64,000 nucleotides of DNA from an uncultured Clostridia bacterium (GTDB lineage: Bacteria > Bacillota > Clostridia > Lachnospirales > Lachnospiraceae): contig CAOKVX010000012.1 in NCBI GenBank assembly GCA_948472945.1, forward strand, positions 1-64,000, read 5' to 3'. Under the pieces are notes generated by a model. That model was not told where the DNA came from. It ran no database searches and saw only the letters and a list, made by a program, of their open reading frames with translations. The first letter of the stretch is position 1. Each line of letters starts with the position of its first letter. Of this stretch, positions 25,972 to 34,724 are shown one piece after another. The translations under genes were made by a program, and so were the position numbers.

Positions 25972-27827
25972 TAAAATTTGCAGCCTCCTTTCAGATACAC
26001 AGACGCCCCGCATCCGCAGCAGTTAACAAAACAATTATCTGTCGTCTCCGCCCTCATGGACTTCTCATATTCTGATATCAGATGACGCTTAGTAACGCCT
26101 ATATCAATAAAATCCCACGGCAAAATTTCGTCTAAGCCACGTTTTCTATGCGTATAGAATAGTGGGTTGACACCGTTCTCCTCAAATGCCTCGTCCCATT
26201 TGTCCGCATCAAAATACTCAGACCATGCGTCAAACATACATCCCTTTCTATATGCGCTTAGAAGAACCTGCGCACACTTTCTGTCGCCTCTTGCAAACAC
26301 GCCCTCAAGGACTGACAGCTCGGAATCGTGGCTGTTATACTTTATACTTTTCTGATTAAGCTGTTTTCGTATGCAGCTCATAAGATATCCTTTTTTAGAC
26401 GTAAAATCATCCGCCTCGTTCATGGCCTCCCACTGGAACGGCGTAAACGGCTTCGGCACAAATAGAGATGTGCTTACCACTACATTTACCTTACCGTTAC
26501 GTTTATCTTTCGGAATACTGTAATATTCCGCGGCAATCTTATTTGCAAGTTCTGCGATTGCCGCAATATCATCCTCCGTCTCTGACGGAAGCCCAAGCAT
26601 AAAATAAAGCTTGACCCGGTTCCATCCTCCGTCAAAGGCGTCCTTCGCCCCCTTTAAAATAATCTCCTCGGTTAAGCCCTTGTTGATTACATTTCTAAGC
26701 CTCTGCGAGCCTGCCTCCGGCGCAAACGTCAGACTGCTCTTTCTCACATCCTGCACCTTGCCCATAACGTCCAGCGAAAATGCATCTATCCTTAGCGAAG
26801 GCAGCGATATATTTACCCTTTTATCCTGAAACTCTTCTATAAGGAAATAGACAAGTTCCTGAAGATGTTTGTAATCGCTTGAGCTTAGCGAGCTTAGCGA
26901 TATTTCCTCATAACCGGTCGATTGTATCATTTTCCTTGCAAGCGCCTTTAGATATTCGACATCCCTGATTCTTAACGGCCTGTATATCATACCGGCCTGG
27001 CAGAAACGGCATCCCCTCACGCATCCGCGCATAATCTCAAGTACGGCCCTGTCCTGCGTCGCTTTTATATATGGTACAAGAGGCTTGTCCGGATAATACT
27101 TTTCAAGGTCAGTCTCAGCCTGTTTTTTTATCTTATCGGGAATCTCTTTTATCTTTTTCTCAAACGAAGCAATAGTTCCGTCTTCATTATACGCCGCTTC
27201 GTACAGCGACGGAACATATAATCCCTCGATACACGCCGCCTTTTTTAGAAATTCTTTTCTGTCATAACCTGATTTTTTCATGATTTTATACAAGTCAAGA
27301 AGCTCGTCGTACACGGTTTCTCCTTCTCCTATATAAAATATATCAAAAAACTCATGCAGGGGTTCAGGGTTATATGAACACGGGCCTCCGCCGATTACTA
27401 TCGGGTCGTTGTCAGTCCTATCATGCGCCGAAAGCGGTATCTGCGACAAATCAAGTATCTGCAGCACGTTAGTATAGCACATCTCATACTGAAGCGTAAT
27501 ACCTAAAAAATCAAATTCCTTTACCGCATCCTGTGATTCAAGCGCAAATAAAGGTATATTTTCCCTGCGCATTATTTTATCCAAATCATGCCACGGGGAA
27601 TATACCCTCTCACACCACGTATCGGACCTACGGTTAAACATATCGTACAGTATCTGTATTCCAAGATGCGACATTCCAATCTCATATACATCCGGAAAAC
27701 ACATACAAAATCTTATATCCGTCTCATTTAGGTCTTTTACGACACTGTTAAGTTCGTCTCCTATATATCTGGCCGGCTTCTCAACCGACATAAGTATCTC
27801 TTTGCTTAGCGCTAGTTTCTTTGCCAA
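25971..27827 (-). CDS. TIGR03960 B12-binding-type radical SAM protein
   Basis: The 618-residue protein has a B12-binding-like N-terminal region (RFCMCFPDVYEIGMSHLGIQILYDMFN) and a radical SAM core with CVRGCRFC as the CxxxCxxC iron-sulfur motif at about residue 270. A C-terminal region ends in a second Cys-rich stretch (CCGCGASVYLKGGC). The family is widespread in Clostridia and linked to DUF2344 and Rng; a tRNA or rRNA modification role is often suspected but unproven. It begins with TTG, backed by a GGAGG six bases away. Its leader contains the 64-bp tandem hairpin repeat. Confidence 0.93.
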   Translation of the reverse strand: MAKKLALSKEILMSVEKPARYIGDELNSVVKDLNETDIRFCMCFPDVYEIGMSHLGIQILYDMFNRRSDTWCERVYSPWHDLDKIMRRENIPLFALESQDAVKEFDFLGITLQYEMCYTNVLQILDLSQIPLSAHDRTDNDPIVIGGGPCSYNPEPLHEFFDIFYIGEGETVYDELLDLYKIMKKSGYDRKEFLKKAACIEGLYVPSLYEAAYNEDGTIASFEKKIKEIPDKIKKQAETDLEKYYPDKPLVPYIKATQDRAVLEIMRGCVRGCRFCQAGMIYRPLRIRDVEYLKALARKMIQSTGYEEISLSSLSSSDYKHLQELVYFLIEEFQDKRVNISLPSLRIDAFSLDVMGKVQDVRKSSLTFAPEAGSQRLRNVINKGLTEEIILKGAKDAFDGGWNRVKLYFMLGLPSETEDDIAAIAELANKIAAEYYSIPKDKRNGKVNVVVSTSLFVPKPFTPFQWEAMNEADDFTSKKGYLMSCIRKQLNQKSIKYNSHDSELSVLEGVFARGDRKCAQVLLSAYRKGCMFDAWSEYFDADKWDEAFEENGVNPLFYTHRKRGLDEILPWDFIDIGVTKRHLISEYEKSMRAETTDNCFVNCCGCGASVYLKGGCKF

Positions 27828-27857
27828 AATTAACCTCCGATTTATAATTTTATTACA

Positions 27858-28168
27858 CTTTCTCGTTCACGGGCGGTCGCCCTATACTGCTCTTTCGCAG
27901 TGCTATCTCTAAGCCTCTGGCTTTCTCGTTCACGGGCATTCGCCCTATACTGCTCTTTCGCAGTGCTATCTCGAAAGCCAACGGCTTTCTCGTTCACGGG
28001 CATTCGCCCTATACTGCTCTTTCGCAGTGCTATCTCGAAAGCCAACGGCTTTCTCGTTCACGGGCATTCGCCCTATCGGTAAATATAAAAGCGGATTAGG
28101 CTGTAAACAGCCAATCCGTCTTTTATATTTACCGGCACTGCTCATTGCTTTCGTGGACATTATATCAT
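27858..28168 (-). repeat. Copy B of the 64-bp hairpin repeat: tandem array in the leader of the TIGR03960 gene
   Basis: Three complete units start at 27858, 27921 and 27985 (periods of 63, 64 and 64 bp). A fourth, beginning at 28049, is cut short by a 58-bp palindrome at 28077-28134. The array then closes with CTTTCGTGGACATTATATCAT, the same terminus as copy A at 7.8 kb. Unit hairpins are AAAGCC/GGCTTT, GGGC/GCCC and CTGC/GCAG. The minus-strand ORFs that run through it (MPVNEKAVGFRD..., KEQYRANARERES) change frame with each 64-bp unit and are not credible proteins. This element fills most of the gap between the radical SAM gene and the DUF2726 remnant. Confidence 0.85.
28077..28134. repeat. 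58-bp near-perfect palindrome nested in the tandem repeat
   Basis: CGGTAAATATAAAAG is inverted at the other end as CTTTTATATTTACCG. The centre holds CGGATT, GGCTGT, ACAGCC and AATCCG. Only a few positions mismatch. It interrupts a repeat unit after CGCCCTAT, which suggests insertion of a small palindromic element, though the unit is not restored cleanly on the far side. Confidence 0.75.
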
Positions 28169-28338
28169 GTTGCGGCAGTTTTTGCTACTATCTGTATGAT
28201 GTGTCATCTTGGTTTTTCCTATCCAACAAGCATTTCCAGCATATCTGTAATTCTTTCCTTTTCGCCGCTGCCATTTGTTTTTAATCACAGTAATGATATT
28301 TCGTACTATTCCAATATATGATTCTTCATCAAATCTCT

Positions 28339-28577
28339 TTAAGCCTGCCGGTCTTTGTGATATTTGTATCCGTCAACTTCGATTGCCATCACCGGCTTTT
28401 TACTAATTCTATTATATATCAAAAAATCCAAATGCATAGCGGGATTTTTTGCATATTGTGATTCTTTATAATTTATTAGTTCATAGTTTTTAATCAATTT
28501 ATTTAATGGTATATGGGTATATGCCAAGTAACATCCAAACTTGAAAATCTATTATCAGCAATAATTTCCTCTATTAA
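28339..28577 (-). pseudogene. Frameshifted remnant of a DUF2726-like nuclease-domain gene
   Basis: One frame reads LIEEIIADNRFSSLDVTWHIP and then stops. The next frame takes over with THIPLNKLIKNYELINYKE and runs to HLDFLIYNRISKKPVMAIEVDG and YKYHKDRQA before a stop. The motif DFLIYN...AIEVDGYKYHKD is typical of the DUF2726/restriction-endonuclease-like fold often attached to helicases or AAA proteins. At least one frameshift, loss of the C-terminal half and absence of an upstream partner mark it as decayed. The tracked 62-residue ORF covers only part. Confidence 0.7.
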
Positions 28578-28604
28578 GCGCATTTATATCATCACAGCCG
28601 TATT

Positions 28605-29033
28605 TCATTTTTCTTTTAATAAATCATTTTTCGCCGTGATAAGCGTCTCCTCAAATTTATGTACTCCGCTGCTGTTCTGCAGAGCCCCGTATATTTTCTT
28701 TGCATCGTAAAAATTCTCAGGTTTTTTGGAAAACTCTAACGCCATGAACGTAAAGATTATACACAGGACAATCTGGGCGCACAGAAGCATCTTCATATTA
28801 AAAGTAATAATTTTGTCAGAATGGATGCAATGTTCTAATTTTAGTTTGTCTGTTATATTATCCGTACTCCCACTAATTCCCAAATTATCATACTCTTCTA
28901 TATTATCTGTATCCTGATCCATTTCTACGCTATCCCAGTCGGCTTTCTTTGACGTTTTATAGCTTACGGACGCATACCTGCTCGTATTTTTTATTTCACC
29001 GATTCTAAAATCCTCACCATATAGATTACTCAA
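28605..29033 (-). CDS. Hypothetical single-pass membrane protein
   Basis: I do not recognise this 142-residue protein. It has a hydrophilic N-terminal part (about 1-78), rich in Asp and Ser, one hydrophobic segment at about 80-100 (MLLCAQIVLCIIFTFMALEF), and a short basic tail (FEETLITAKNDLLKEK). No Cys or His motif suggests an enzyme. The start is TTG, seven bases after GGGGG. It sits between the decayed DUF2726 remnant and the tyrS leader. The ORF stops just before the remnant begins, so it could itself be the N-terminal stub of a larger broken gene. Confidence 0.5.
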   Translation of the reverse strand: MSNLYGEDFRIGEIKNTSRYASVSYKTSKKADWDSVEMDQDTDNIEEYDNLGISGSTDNITDKLKLEHCIHSDKIITFNMKMLLCAQIVLCIIFTFMALEFSKKPENFYDAKKIYGALQNSSGVHKFEETLITAKNDLLKEK

Positions 29034-29418
29034 TATTAGTCCCCCTTAATTGAACAAATTGAACAAATAAAACTTTATATCACCCAAACTCGCACTTACA
29101 TATATTATTCAGCCGCAAAGCTTTAGTATATGAAACATGCCATATTTACTTATATGCGGAAAATATTTAAATAGTACGGTTATGATGACAATTATCAAAA
29201 ATAGCTATAATTTCACCGTCAATAAGTTGCCACGCCGGCAATCAATTTTACTGCGTGAAAATTAAGTTAAATTGTGATTAATAAATTGCTTAATGGCAAA
29301 TTATTGTCTGCATATGCTTGAACAAAACCTTTTTTTATGATACATTAAATATAATTTCTGCTTAAATCCGCATTCATTTTGAGGATTTAGGTTTTAAAAA
29401 TATAGGAGGTAAAAGAAC
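29034..29418 (+). other. Gene-free leader region of tyrS
   Basis: No ORF, tRNA or T-box could be supported here. The region holds small inverted repeats (TTGCC/GGCAA near 29229 and AAATCC/GGATTT near 29365) and a promoter near the tyrS end. It is AT-rich and probably contains divergent promoters for tyrS and the upstream hypothetical gene. Confidence 0.6.
29318..29346 (+). promoter_or_regulatory. Candidate tyrS promoter
   Basis: TTGAAC and TACATT are spaced by 17 bases, which would start transcription about 65 bases upstream of tyrS. A small hairpin (TAAATCC/GGATTTA) lies in the resulting leader. Confidence 0.5.
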
Positions 29419-30651
29419 ATGTCAACAAACGTATACGACATACTCATGGAACGCGGCTTCATTGAGCAGGCAACACACGAGGATGAAATCAGGGAAATGC
29501 TTGGAAAGGAGTCCGTAACATTTTATATAGGCTTTGACGCCACGGCAGACAGTCTTACAGCCGGACATTTTCTGACAATAATGGCTATGATGCATATGCA
29601 GCGGGCCGGACACCGTCCTATTGCCCTGCTCGGCGGCGGAACAACAATGATTGGCGATCCGTCAGGAAAATCTGATATGAGAAGCATCATGACAAAGGAA
29701 AAAATTGATTACAACGCAAAGAGGTTTGCAGAACAGCTTTCAAGATTTATAACATTTGACGACGACAAGGCGATAATTGCAAACAATGCTGACTGGCTGC
29801 TTGACATCAACTACGTTGAATTCCTTCGCGAAATCGGCGTACATTTTTCAGTAAACAGGATGCTGACCGCGGAATGTTACAAGCAAAGGATGGAGAAAGG
29901 CCTTACATTCTTTGAGTTCAACTACATGCTAATGCAGTCATATGATTTTCTAAAACTTAACCGGATGTACGGCTGTAATCTTGAGCTTGGCGGCAACGAC
30001 CAGTGGTCAAACATTCTAGGCGGCGTGGACCTTATAAGAAAAAAAGAAAACAAACCTGCATACGGACTAACATTCAAGCTTCTCACAACAAGCGAGGGCA
30101 TTAAGATGGGTAAGACTATGAACGGAGCGGTCTGGCTTGACCCTGAAAAGACAAGCCCATATGAATTTTTCCAGTACTGGAGAAATATTGAGGATTCAAA
30201 GGTTGAGGAATGTCTTGGACTTCTAACATTCCTTCCTATGGACGAGGTGAGAAAGCTCGGTTCGTTAAAAGACGCAGAAATTAACAAGGCAAAGGAAGTA
30301 CTCGCATACGAAGTTACCAAAATCGTACACGGAGAAGATGAAGCCCAAAAAGCGCTTGACGCCTCTAAGTCATTATTTGGAGGTTCAATGAGCACAAGCG
30401 ATATTCCTACTACAACTTATCCTAAAGCCCGTTTTGATGAGGGAATTGATATTCTTACCCTGTTGTGCGACGGTAAGCTTGCAGGCAGCCGCGGAGACGC
30501 ACGCCGCAACGTAACGCAGGGCGGAGTTACAGTCAATGATGAGAAATGTACCGATTTTGCCAAAATATTTAAAACAGACGATTTGAGCGAAGACGGAACT
30601 CTTTTAATAAAAAGAGGAAAAAAAGCGTTCCATTTATTTAAATGTGAATAA
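29419..30651 (+). CDS. tyrS: Tyrosyl-tRNA synthetase
   Basis: The 410-residue class I synthetase charges tRNA-Tyr. It has the HIGH-like motif in [32 protein letters not shown], the Gln/Asp-rich substrate pocket ([25 protein letters not shown]), KMSKS-like [12 protein letters not shown], and a C-terminal S4-like RNA-binding part ([23 protein letters not shown]). The start follows AGGAGG. It heads a two-gene run with the zinc-ribbon protein 38 bp downstream. No T-box, common for Firmicutes tyrS, was seen in the leader. Confidence 0.97.
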   Translation: MSTNVYDILMERGFIEQATHEDEIREMLGKESVTFYIGFDATADSLTAGHFLTIMAMMHMQRAGHRPIALLGGGTTMIGDPSGKSDMRSIMTKEKIDYNAKRFAEQLSRFITFDDDKAIIANNADWLLDINYVEFLREIGVHFSVNRMLTAECYKQRMEKGLTFFEFNYMLMQSYDFLKLNRMYGCNLELGGNDQWSNILGGVDLIRKKENKPAYGLTFKLLTTSEGIKMGKTMNGAVWLDPEKTSPYEFFQYWRNIEDSKVEECLGLLTFLPMDEVRKLGSLKDAEINKAKEVLAYEVTKIVHGEDEAQKALDASKSLFGGSMSTSDIPTTTYPKARFDEGIDILTLLCDGKLAGSRGDARRNVTQGGVTVNDEKCTDFAKIFKTDDLSEDGTLLIKRGKKAFHLFKCE

Positions 30652-30689
30652 AATATAATATAACAGGGCTTTAAGGAGGTATTTATACT

Positions 30690-31751
30690 ATGCCGTGGTG
30701 TCCAAAATGTAAAAATGAATACAGGGAAGGCATTACAATCTGTTCAGACTGTAACGTCGAGCTTGTAGACGATTTAAGTGAAGTCGTCTCCGACAGCAGA
30801 AGTCTCGTATTCACAACTGAACATAAAGAAAAGACTGACGACTTCATCAAATATCTTGCATACTCAGGTATACACTCATATTCGGTTGAACCGGACGAAA
30901 ACGAATTTATTTGGAGTCTGTATGTTGCCGAGGAGGATTACAAGAAAGCGTCAAAGCTGTTTACGGGCTTTGCACTTACCGAAAGTGAACGCGCAATCGA
31001 AAAACAGCTCTCCGCTGAAAACGGAGACTCAAACGCTGCTAAAGAATCGAGTGATTTTTCTGAAGATGATATTATAGGTAAAACCGATATCGACTCTGTG
31101 GAAGTTCCCGACGATATCATAATGCCGGACAGTGTGATGGATTCTGAAGAGTACGCATTATCTGAATCATTGAACGACGATAACTCCGATGACAATTATA
31201 ACGCCGTCGATGATGAAGATAATCCATATACAGAAAAACAAAATGAAGAAATTGAAAAAATTAACGCAAAAAGAGAATTTGAAGAAATAAAAGAATCTCC
31301 GTCAACAACTTATGTAAGAAAATCAGAGAGGGCAAAGGAATACCGTTTCAGCTCTTACACATGCATTTTTTGCGGTATTGCGGGAATTATTTTTATAATC
31401 CTGAATATGATTGGCATAATTAATATTGTGGCCGTCACATTTACTCAATATGTAATGCTTTTTGTATTTGCCGCGTTCTGCGTCGGAGGAATAGCGCTGT
31501 ACATGAACTCTAAATCAATAGAGTCCGAAGCGGGCGACGAGGAAACTCTTGAGAAATCAGTTTTCGAATGGCTCAGACTTAATGTGACGGAAGCATATCT
31601 CGCAAGCATACACGACGACGACACGCCAGAGGAAGTTAATTATTTCAAATATTGCGAGACAATAAAAAATTCTTTGTCTAAAGAATTTCCTGAAGCCCCG
31701 ACTTCAATGCTCGACGCATTAATTGATGAACACTTGTCAAAGATATGCTAA
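30690..31751 (+). CDS. Zinc-ribbon and DUF2007-like membrane protein
   Basis: The 353-residue protein opens with a C4 zinc ribbon (MPWCPKCKNEYREG...CSDCNVEL) and a DUF2007-like segment (LVFTTEHKEKTDDFIKYLAYSGI). A long acidic disordered stretch (about 110-205) follows, then a basic patch and two membrane helices at about 225-270 (CIFCGIAGIIFIILNMIGII; YVMLFVFAAFCVGGIALYM). A soluble C-terminal helical tail is likely cytoplasmic. Its function is unknown. It lies behind tyrS in the same orientation and is followed by the palindrome at 31795. Confidence 0.7.
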   Translation: MPWCPKCKNEYREGITICSDCNVELVDDLSEVVSDSRSLVFTTEHKEKTDDFIKYLAYSGIHSYSVEPDENEFIWSLYVAEEDYKKASKLFTGFALTESERAIEKQLSAENGDSNAAKESSDFSEDDIIGKTDIDSVEVPDDIIMPDSVMDSEEYALSESLNDDNSDDNYNAVDDEDNPYTEKQNEEIEKINAKREFEEIKESPSTTYVRKSERAKEYRFSSYTCIFCGIAGIIFIILNMIGIINIVAVTFTQYVMLFVFAAFCVGGIALYMNSKSIESEAGDEETLEKSVFEWLRLNVTEAYLASIHDDDTPEEVNYFKYCETIKNSLSKEFPEAPTSMLDALIDEHLSKIC

Positions 31752-31794
31752 TATTTCACATGCAATGATATTTAAATATTTTGTCCAATAATAT

Positions 31795-31893
31795 AGGGAC
31801 TGCCGATAAAAACAGTTATCGCGCAATTGACGTTTAAAACTTCTGAATGTTTTAAACACGTATTGTGTAATAGCCGTTTTTACGACAGTCCCT
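31795..31893. repeat. 99-bp imperfect palindrome between convergent genes, MITE- or terminator-like
   Basis: AGGGACTG and CAGTCCCT bound an element whose two arms match imperfectly over their length, closing on GTTTAAAAC-TTCTGAAT-GTTTTAAAC. It lies between the zinc-ribbon gene and the flippase, which converge here. It could be a miniature inverted-repeat element or a bidirectional terminator; no clean target-site duplication was visible (left TA, right TTA). Confidence 0.6.
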
Positions 31894-31920
31894 TACATAT
31901 TAAGTTTTTGCGTACTATTT

Positions 31921-33561
31921 TCAAATAAGGCGAAATTTTGCTGCAAGCCTTACAATTCTCACTCCCATCGGAAAGTTGTATATTTCCTCCTTTGTAGCCC
32001 CTCCCAACAAAAAATAAACTACAAAATACACTACTACCGAGACTGCAACCGACAATATTACTAATATTGTATTGTATGGCAAAACACTGCCTAATCCGTA
32101 ATACGAAGCAAAACACGCCGCACTCATAACAGCGGCCGCTATTATCGGAACGCCAAACGTGCGTGTGTATTCCTGCCTGTACGTTGTATACTTGTAAATT
32201 GACAACATATTTAGCAGTCCTGTCACCGCCGGAAATACGATGTTGCCAATAACTAAGGCAAGTATTCCCATATCGGTTGCGTAAAGCAGTATCACTACCA
32301 CTACAATATGTACGCCTAGAGCAATTGCGGAGTGAATGACAGGCAGCCGCATCTTATCTATACCTTGAAGTACCGCACCAGTTATGTTTGATATCGCATA
32401 AAATACTACTGCGATACTACCTATTGTGAGCAAATAACCTCCGGTAACATAATCCTGCGAAGGGTATAGCATCTTTAAAACCGGCTGTGCAAGCACGGAC
32501 AGTCCCGCAAAGCATGGAAACGCTATCAAAAGGTTAAATTTCAATCCGAGGCTTATTTTTGAATTGAGACCCATTTCATCCCCAATCTCATATGATGCAA
32601 CTACACTCGGCAGTATTGACGACGACATCGCCGTTGTAATTGCAATTGGCACGCTGATTAAAAGACGGTACTTTGTGCTGTAAAGTCCTGTTGCGGTCTT
32701 TACGGCAACATCGCTTAACCCTCTAGACGACTGAAAGCTGCCGAATATTGAATAGTCTATTATACCGCTTATCTGGTATACTGTCTGACTGAGTATGATT
32801 GGTACCGACGTATATAATATCATTTTGTAAATATAACCGTATGAATCCCTCTCTCCTGTGGCATCCTTTCTGGCCATCTTCGAAAGAACTGGTTTATAAC
32901 ATATATATATGAATAAAAGGAAAGCAAGACCCGAAACAGCTCCAAAGAGCGTTCCCATAGTTCCTCCAGCTGCGCCCCATCCGGCTATCTCGGCAGACAG
33001 ACTATGTGCCTGTATGAGCGAGTAAGCAGCATATATACTCACAAAGGCATTGACAACCTGTTCTATAATCTGTGATATTGCAGTCGGTATCATTGAGCCC
33101 TTTCCCTGATACACACCCCTTAGAACTCCCATAATTGCTACAATAAATACGGTAGGTGCAAGAACCCGCAGCGGTAGGTACAACCCGGTATACTTGCCGC
33201 CCGCAATATTTTTTTCAAAGAAGCCTGCGCCAAAAAAAAGAACAAGAGCCGCAATTCCGCCTGAAAAAAGTGCAAATACCATCGAACATCTGAATATGCG
33301 CAGTATATTTCTGTGCTCTCTGCGCACGCGTTTCGCGGAAATAAGTTTTGAAATTGCAAGCGGCAGACTGTATGACGATATAATCAGCATTACATCATAT
33401 ATTTCAAACGCAACGGAATAAATACCGTTTCCTTCCTCGCCGATTATATTTGACATTGGGAAACGATACAGCATTCCTATTATGCGTACAAGCAGGGACG
33501 CACCTGCCAGTATGCTTCCCTGCTTTATATAGTTGTCACCTTTTGATTTCTTTGCAGACAT
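31921..33561 (-). CDS. MurJ/SpoVB-family lipid-linked polysaccharide flippase
   Basis: The 546-residue protein has about 14 hydrophobic helices and an N-terminus typical of the SpoVB/MurJ group of the MOP superfamily (GSILAGASLLVRIIGMLYRFPM). Such proteins flip lipid II or other undecaprenyl-linked precursors; SpoVB is linked to spore cortex formation in Bacillus. Which substrate it moves cannot be told. It is upstream of no operon partner on its strand, and its start has AAGGAAATATTATATG. A separate ancestral MurJ is not in the window. Confidence 0.88.
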   Translation of the reverse strand: MSAKKSKGDNYIKQGSILAGASLLVRIIGMLYRFPMSNIIGEEGNGIYSVAFEIYDVMLIISSYSLPLAISKLISAKRVRREHRNILRIFRCSMVFALFSGGIAALVLFFGAGFFEKNIAGGKYTGLYLPLRVLAPTVFIVAIMGVLRGVYQGKGSMIPTAISQIIEQVVNAFVSIYAAYSLIQAHSLSAEIAGWGAAGGTMGTLFGAVSGLAFLLFIYICYKPVLSKMARKDATGERDSYGYIYKMILYTSVPIILSQTVYQISGIIDYSIFGSFQSSRGLSDVAVKTATGLYSTKYRLLISVPIAITTAMSSSILPSVVASYEIGDEMGLNSKISLGLKFNLLIAFPCFAGLSVLAQPVLKMLYPSQDYVTGGYLLTIGSIAVVFYAISNITGAVLQGIDKMRLPVIHSAIALGVHIVVVVILLYATDMGILALVIGNIVFPAVTGLLNMLSIYKYTTYRQEYTRTFGVPIIAAAVMSAACFASYYGLGSVLPYNTILVILSVAVSVVVYFVVYFLLGGATKEEIYNFPMGVRIVRLAAKFRLI

Positions 33562-33605
33562 ATAATATTTCCTTCATATTATGCCGGCTAAAACGGCATT
33601 TAAGT

Positions 33606-34724
33606 TTACTTTGCTTTTTCAGATATTGTAAGTTTTGAATTTTCATCCGGGAATAGCGCTACATAAGTTTTACCCGGATTAATTACAAGCTCCGTGCCAT
33701 CTTCATAATAGTATTTCATGAATCCCTCGGATTCATTTTTCTTCCATGTAATCTTTATGGCTTTTCCGTTCGTAATATACCATCCCTTACCGGTAGCTTT
33801 CTCAAAATTTATCGTCCTGTAATCTTTTATGTGTCCGGGAACAATCGGTTCGTCGTCAACTCTCTGTACTATAAGATTCTTAAACGCAAGCTGTGTTTTG
33901 CTTGCCACATCCATGTGCTCTCTGCCATACTGATATCTGTAATACAGCTTATCATCCGCATTGTAAATAAAGTACGGTGATGTATATCCGGAGAATTTTA
34001 ATGTCACCTTCTTTGCTTTTTTATCGCTCTGAAGATCTGTATCCGTCTCATAGAACTTAAAATGTCCCTCATATCCGTCTTTATAATTCTTTCTATATTT
34101 CAGGGCTTTTCTTCCCGCCGAAAGTCCCTCTTCACTAGTAAATGCATTATGCGGTGCAGATATGCTGTTATCCCTGTAAAATACCTTTCCGCCAATGCCG
34201 GAAAGTCCGCTTATATTGTCAACGTCAAGCTTGTCTATCTTTGCGGTTGCAAATTTCGTATGTCCGAAATGTACAAATATAGCATCATATTCATCGGCAA
34301 CGCTTACATAATAATGTCTGGCACTTCTCGCAGAGCCTATTTTTTTAAGCTTGCTTACATCCTCAAATAATGCCATAAGACGCGTAATTCCACCCTCAAC
34401 CTTCGCCTCATAAAGAATTGACGCCTGTGACACCCCGCTCTGGAAACGCGCGGCATATTCTACATTATTTATCATCATGGCGTACGGCCTTCTGTTTGCC
34501 TTTTTTTCCGGAATGTACTCTCCGGTAAGCTTGCTCAAAGCCTGTCCCTCGTGCGGGTCAACCGTCGGCTCCGGCACAGGGGTAGGCTCGGCTGTCGGCA
34601 CAGGAGTAGGCTCGGCTGTCGGCTGCGGTGTTGACGTAGGAGTCTCGTCTTCGTCCGAACCGCCACAGCCTGCCATAAAGACAATAACTAATGTCAGTGT
34701 AAGTAATAGTTTCAATTTTTTCAT
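33606..34724 (-). CDS. DUF3048-family lipoprotein (YerB-like)
   Basis: The 372-residue protein begins with a lipobox-type signal (LVIVFMAGCGG, Cys near residue 20), so it is probably a membrane-anchored lipoprotein. A low-complexity Pro/Thr/Glu linker with PTPVPTAEPTPVPEPT repeats (about 30-58) precedes the DUF3048 domain (PYAMMINNVEYAARFQSGVSQASILYEA; YDAIFVHFGHT). B. subtilis YerB is related; function unknown. Its start overlaps the ybeY stop (ATGA), so the two are coupled. GGGGG precedes the ATG by eight bases. Confidence 0.9.
   Translation of the reverse strand: MKKLKLLLTLTLVIVFMAGCGGSDEDETPTSTPQPTAEPTPVPTAEPTPVPEPTVDPHEGQALSKLTGEYIPEKKANRRPYAMMINNVEYAARFQSGVSQASILYEAKVEGGITRLMALFEDVSKLKKIGSARSARHYYVSVADEYDAIFVHFGHTKFATAKIDKLDVDNISGLSGIGGKVFYRDNSISAPHNAFTSEEGLSAGRKALKYRKNYKDGYEGHFKFYETDTDLQSDKKAKKVTLKFSGYTSPYFIYNADDKLYYRYQYGREHMDVASKTQLAFKNLIVQRVDDEPIVPGHIKDYRTINFEKATGKGWYITNGKAIKITWKKNESEGFMKYYYEDGTELVINPGKTYVALFPDENSKLTISEKAK

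Noticed and set aside
27842-28160. ORFs MPVNEKAVGFRD... and KEQYRANARERES in the repeat region
   Set aside because: They read through 64-bp repeat units that shift frame at every copy, have no ribosome site of their own, and correspond to hairpin DNA rather than a protein family.
27858-28168. CRISPR array
   Set aside because: Units are contiguous 63-64 bp copies with no variable spacers and no cas genes nearby.
29034-29418. T-box riboswitch for tyrS
   Set aside because: No AGGGTGGNACCGCG-like antiterminator core and no matching specifier stem were found in the leader.
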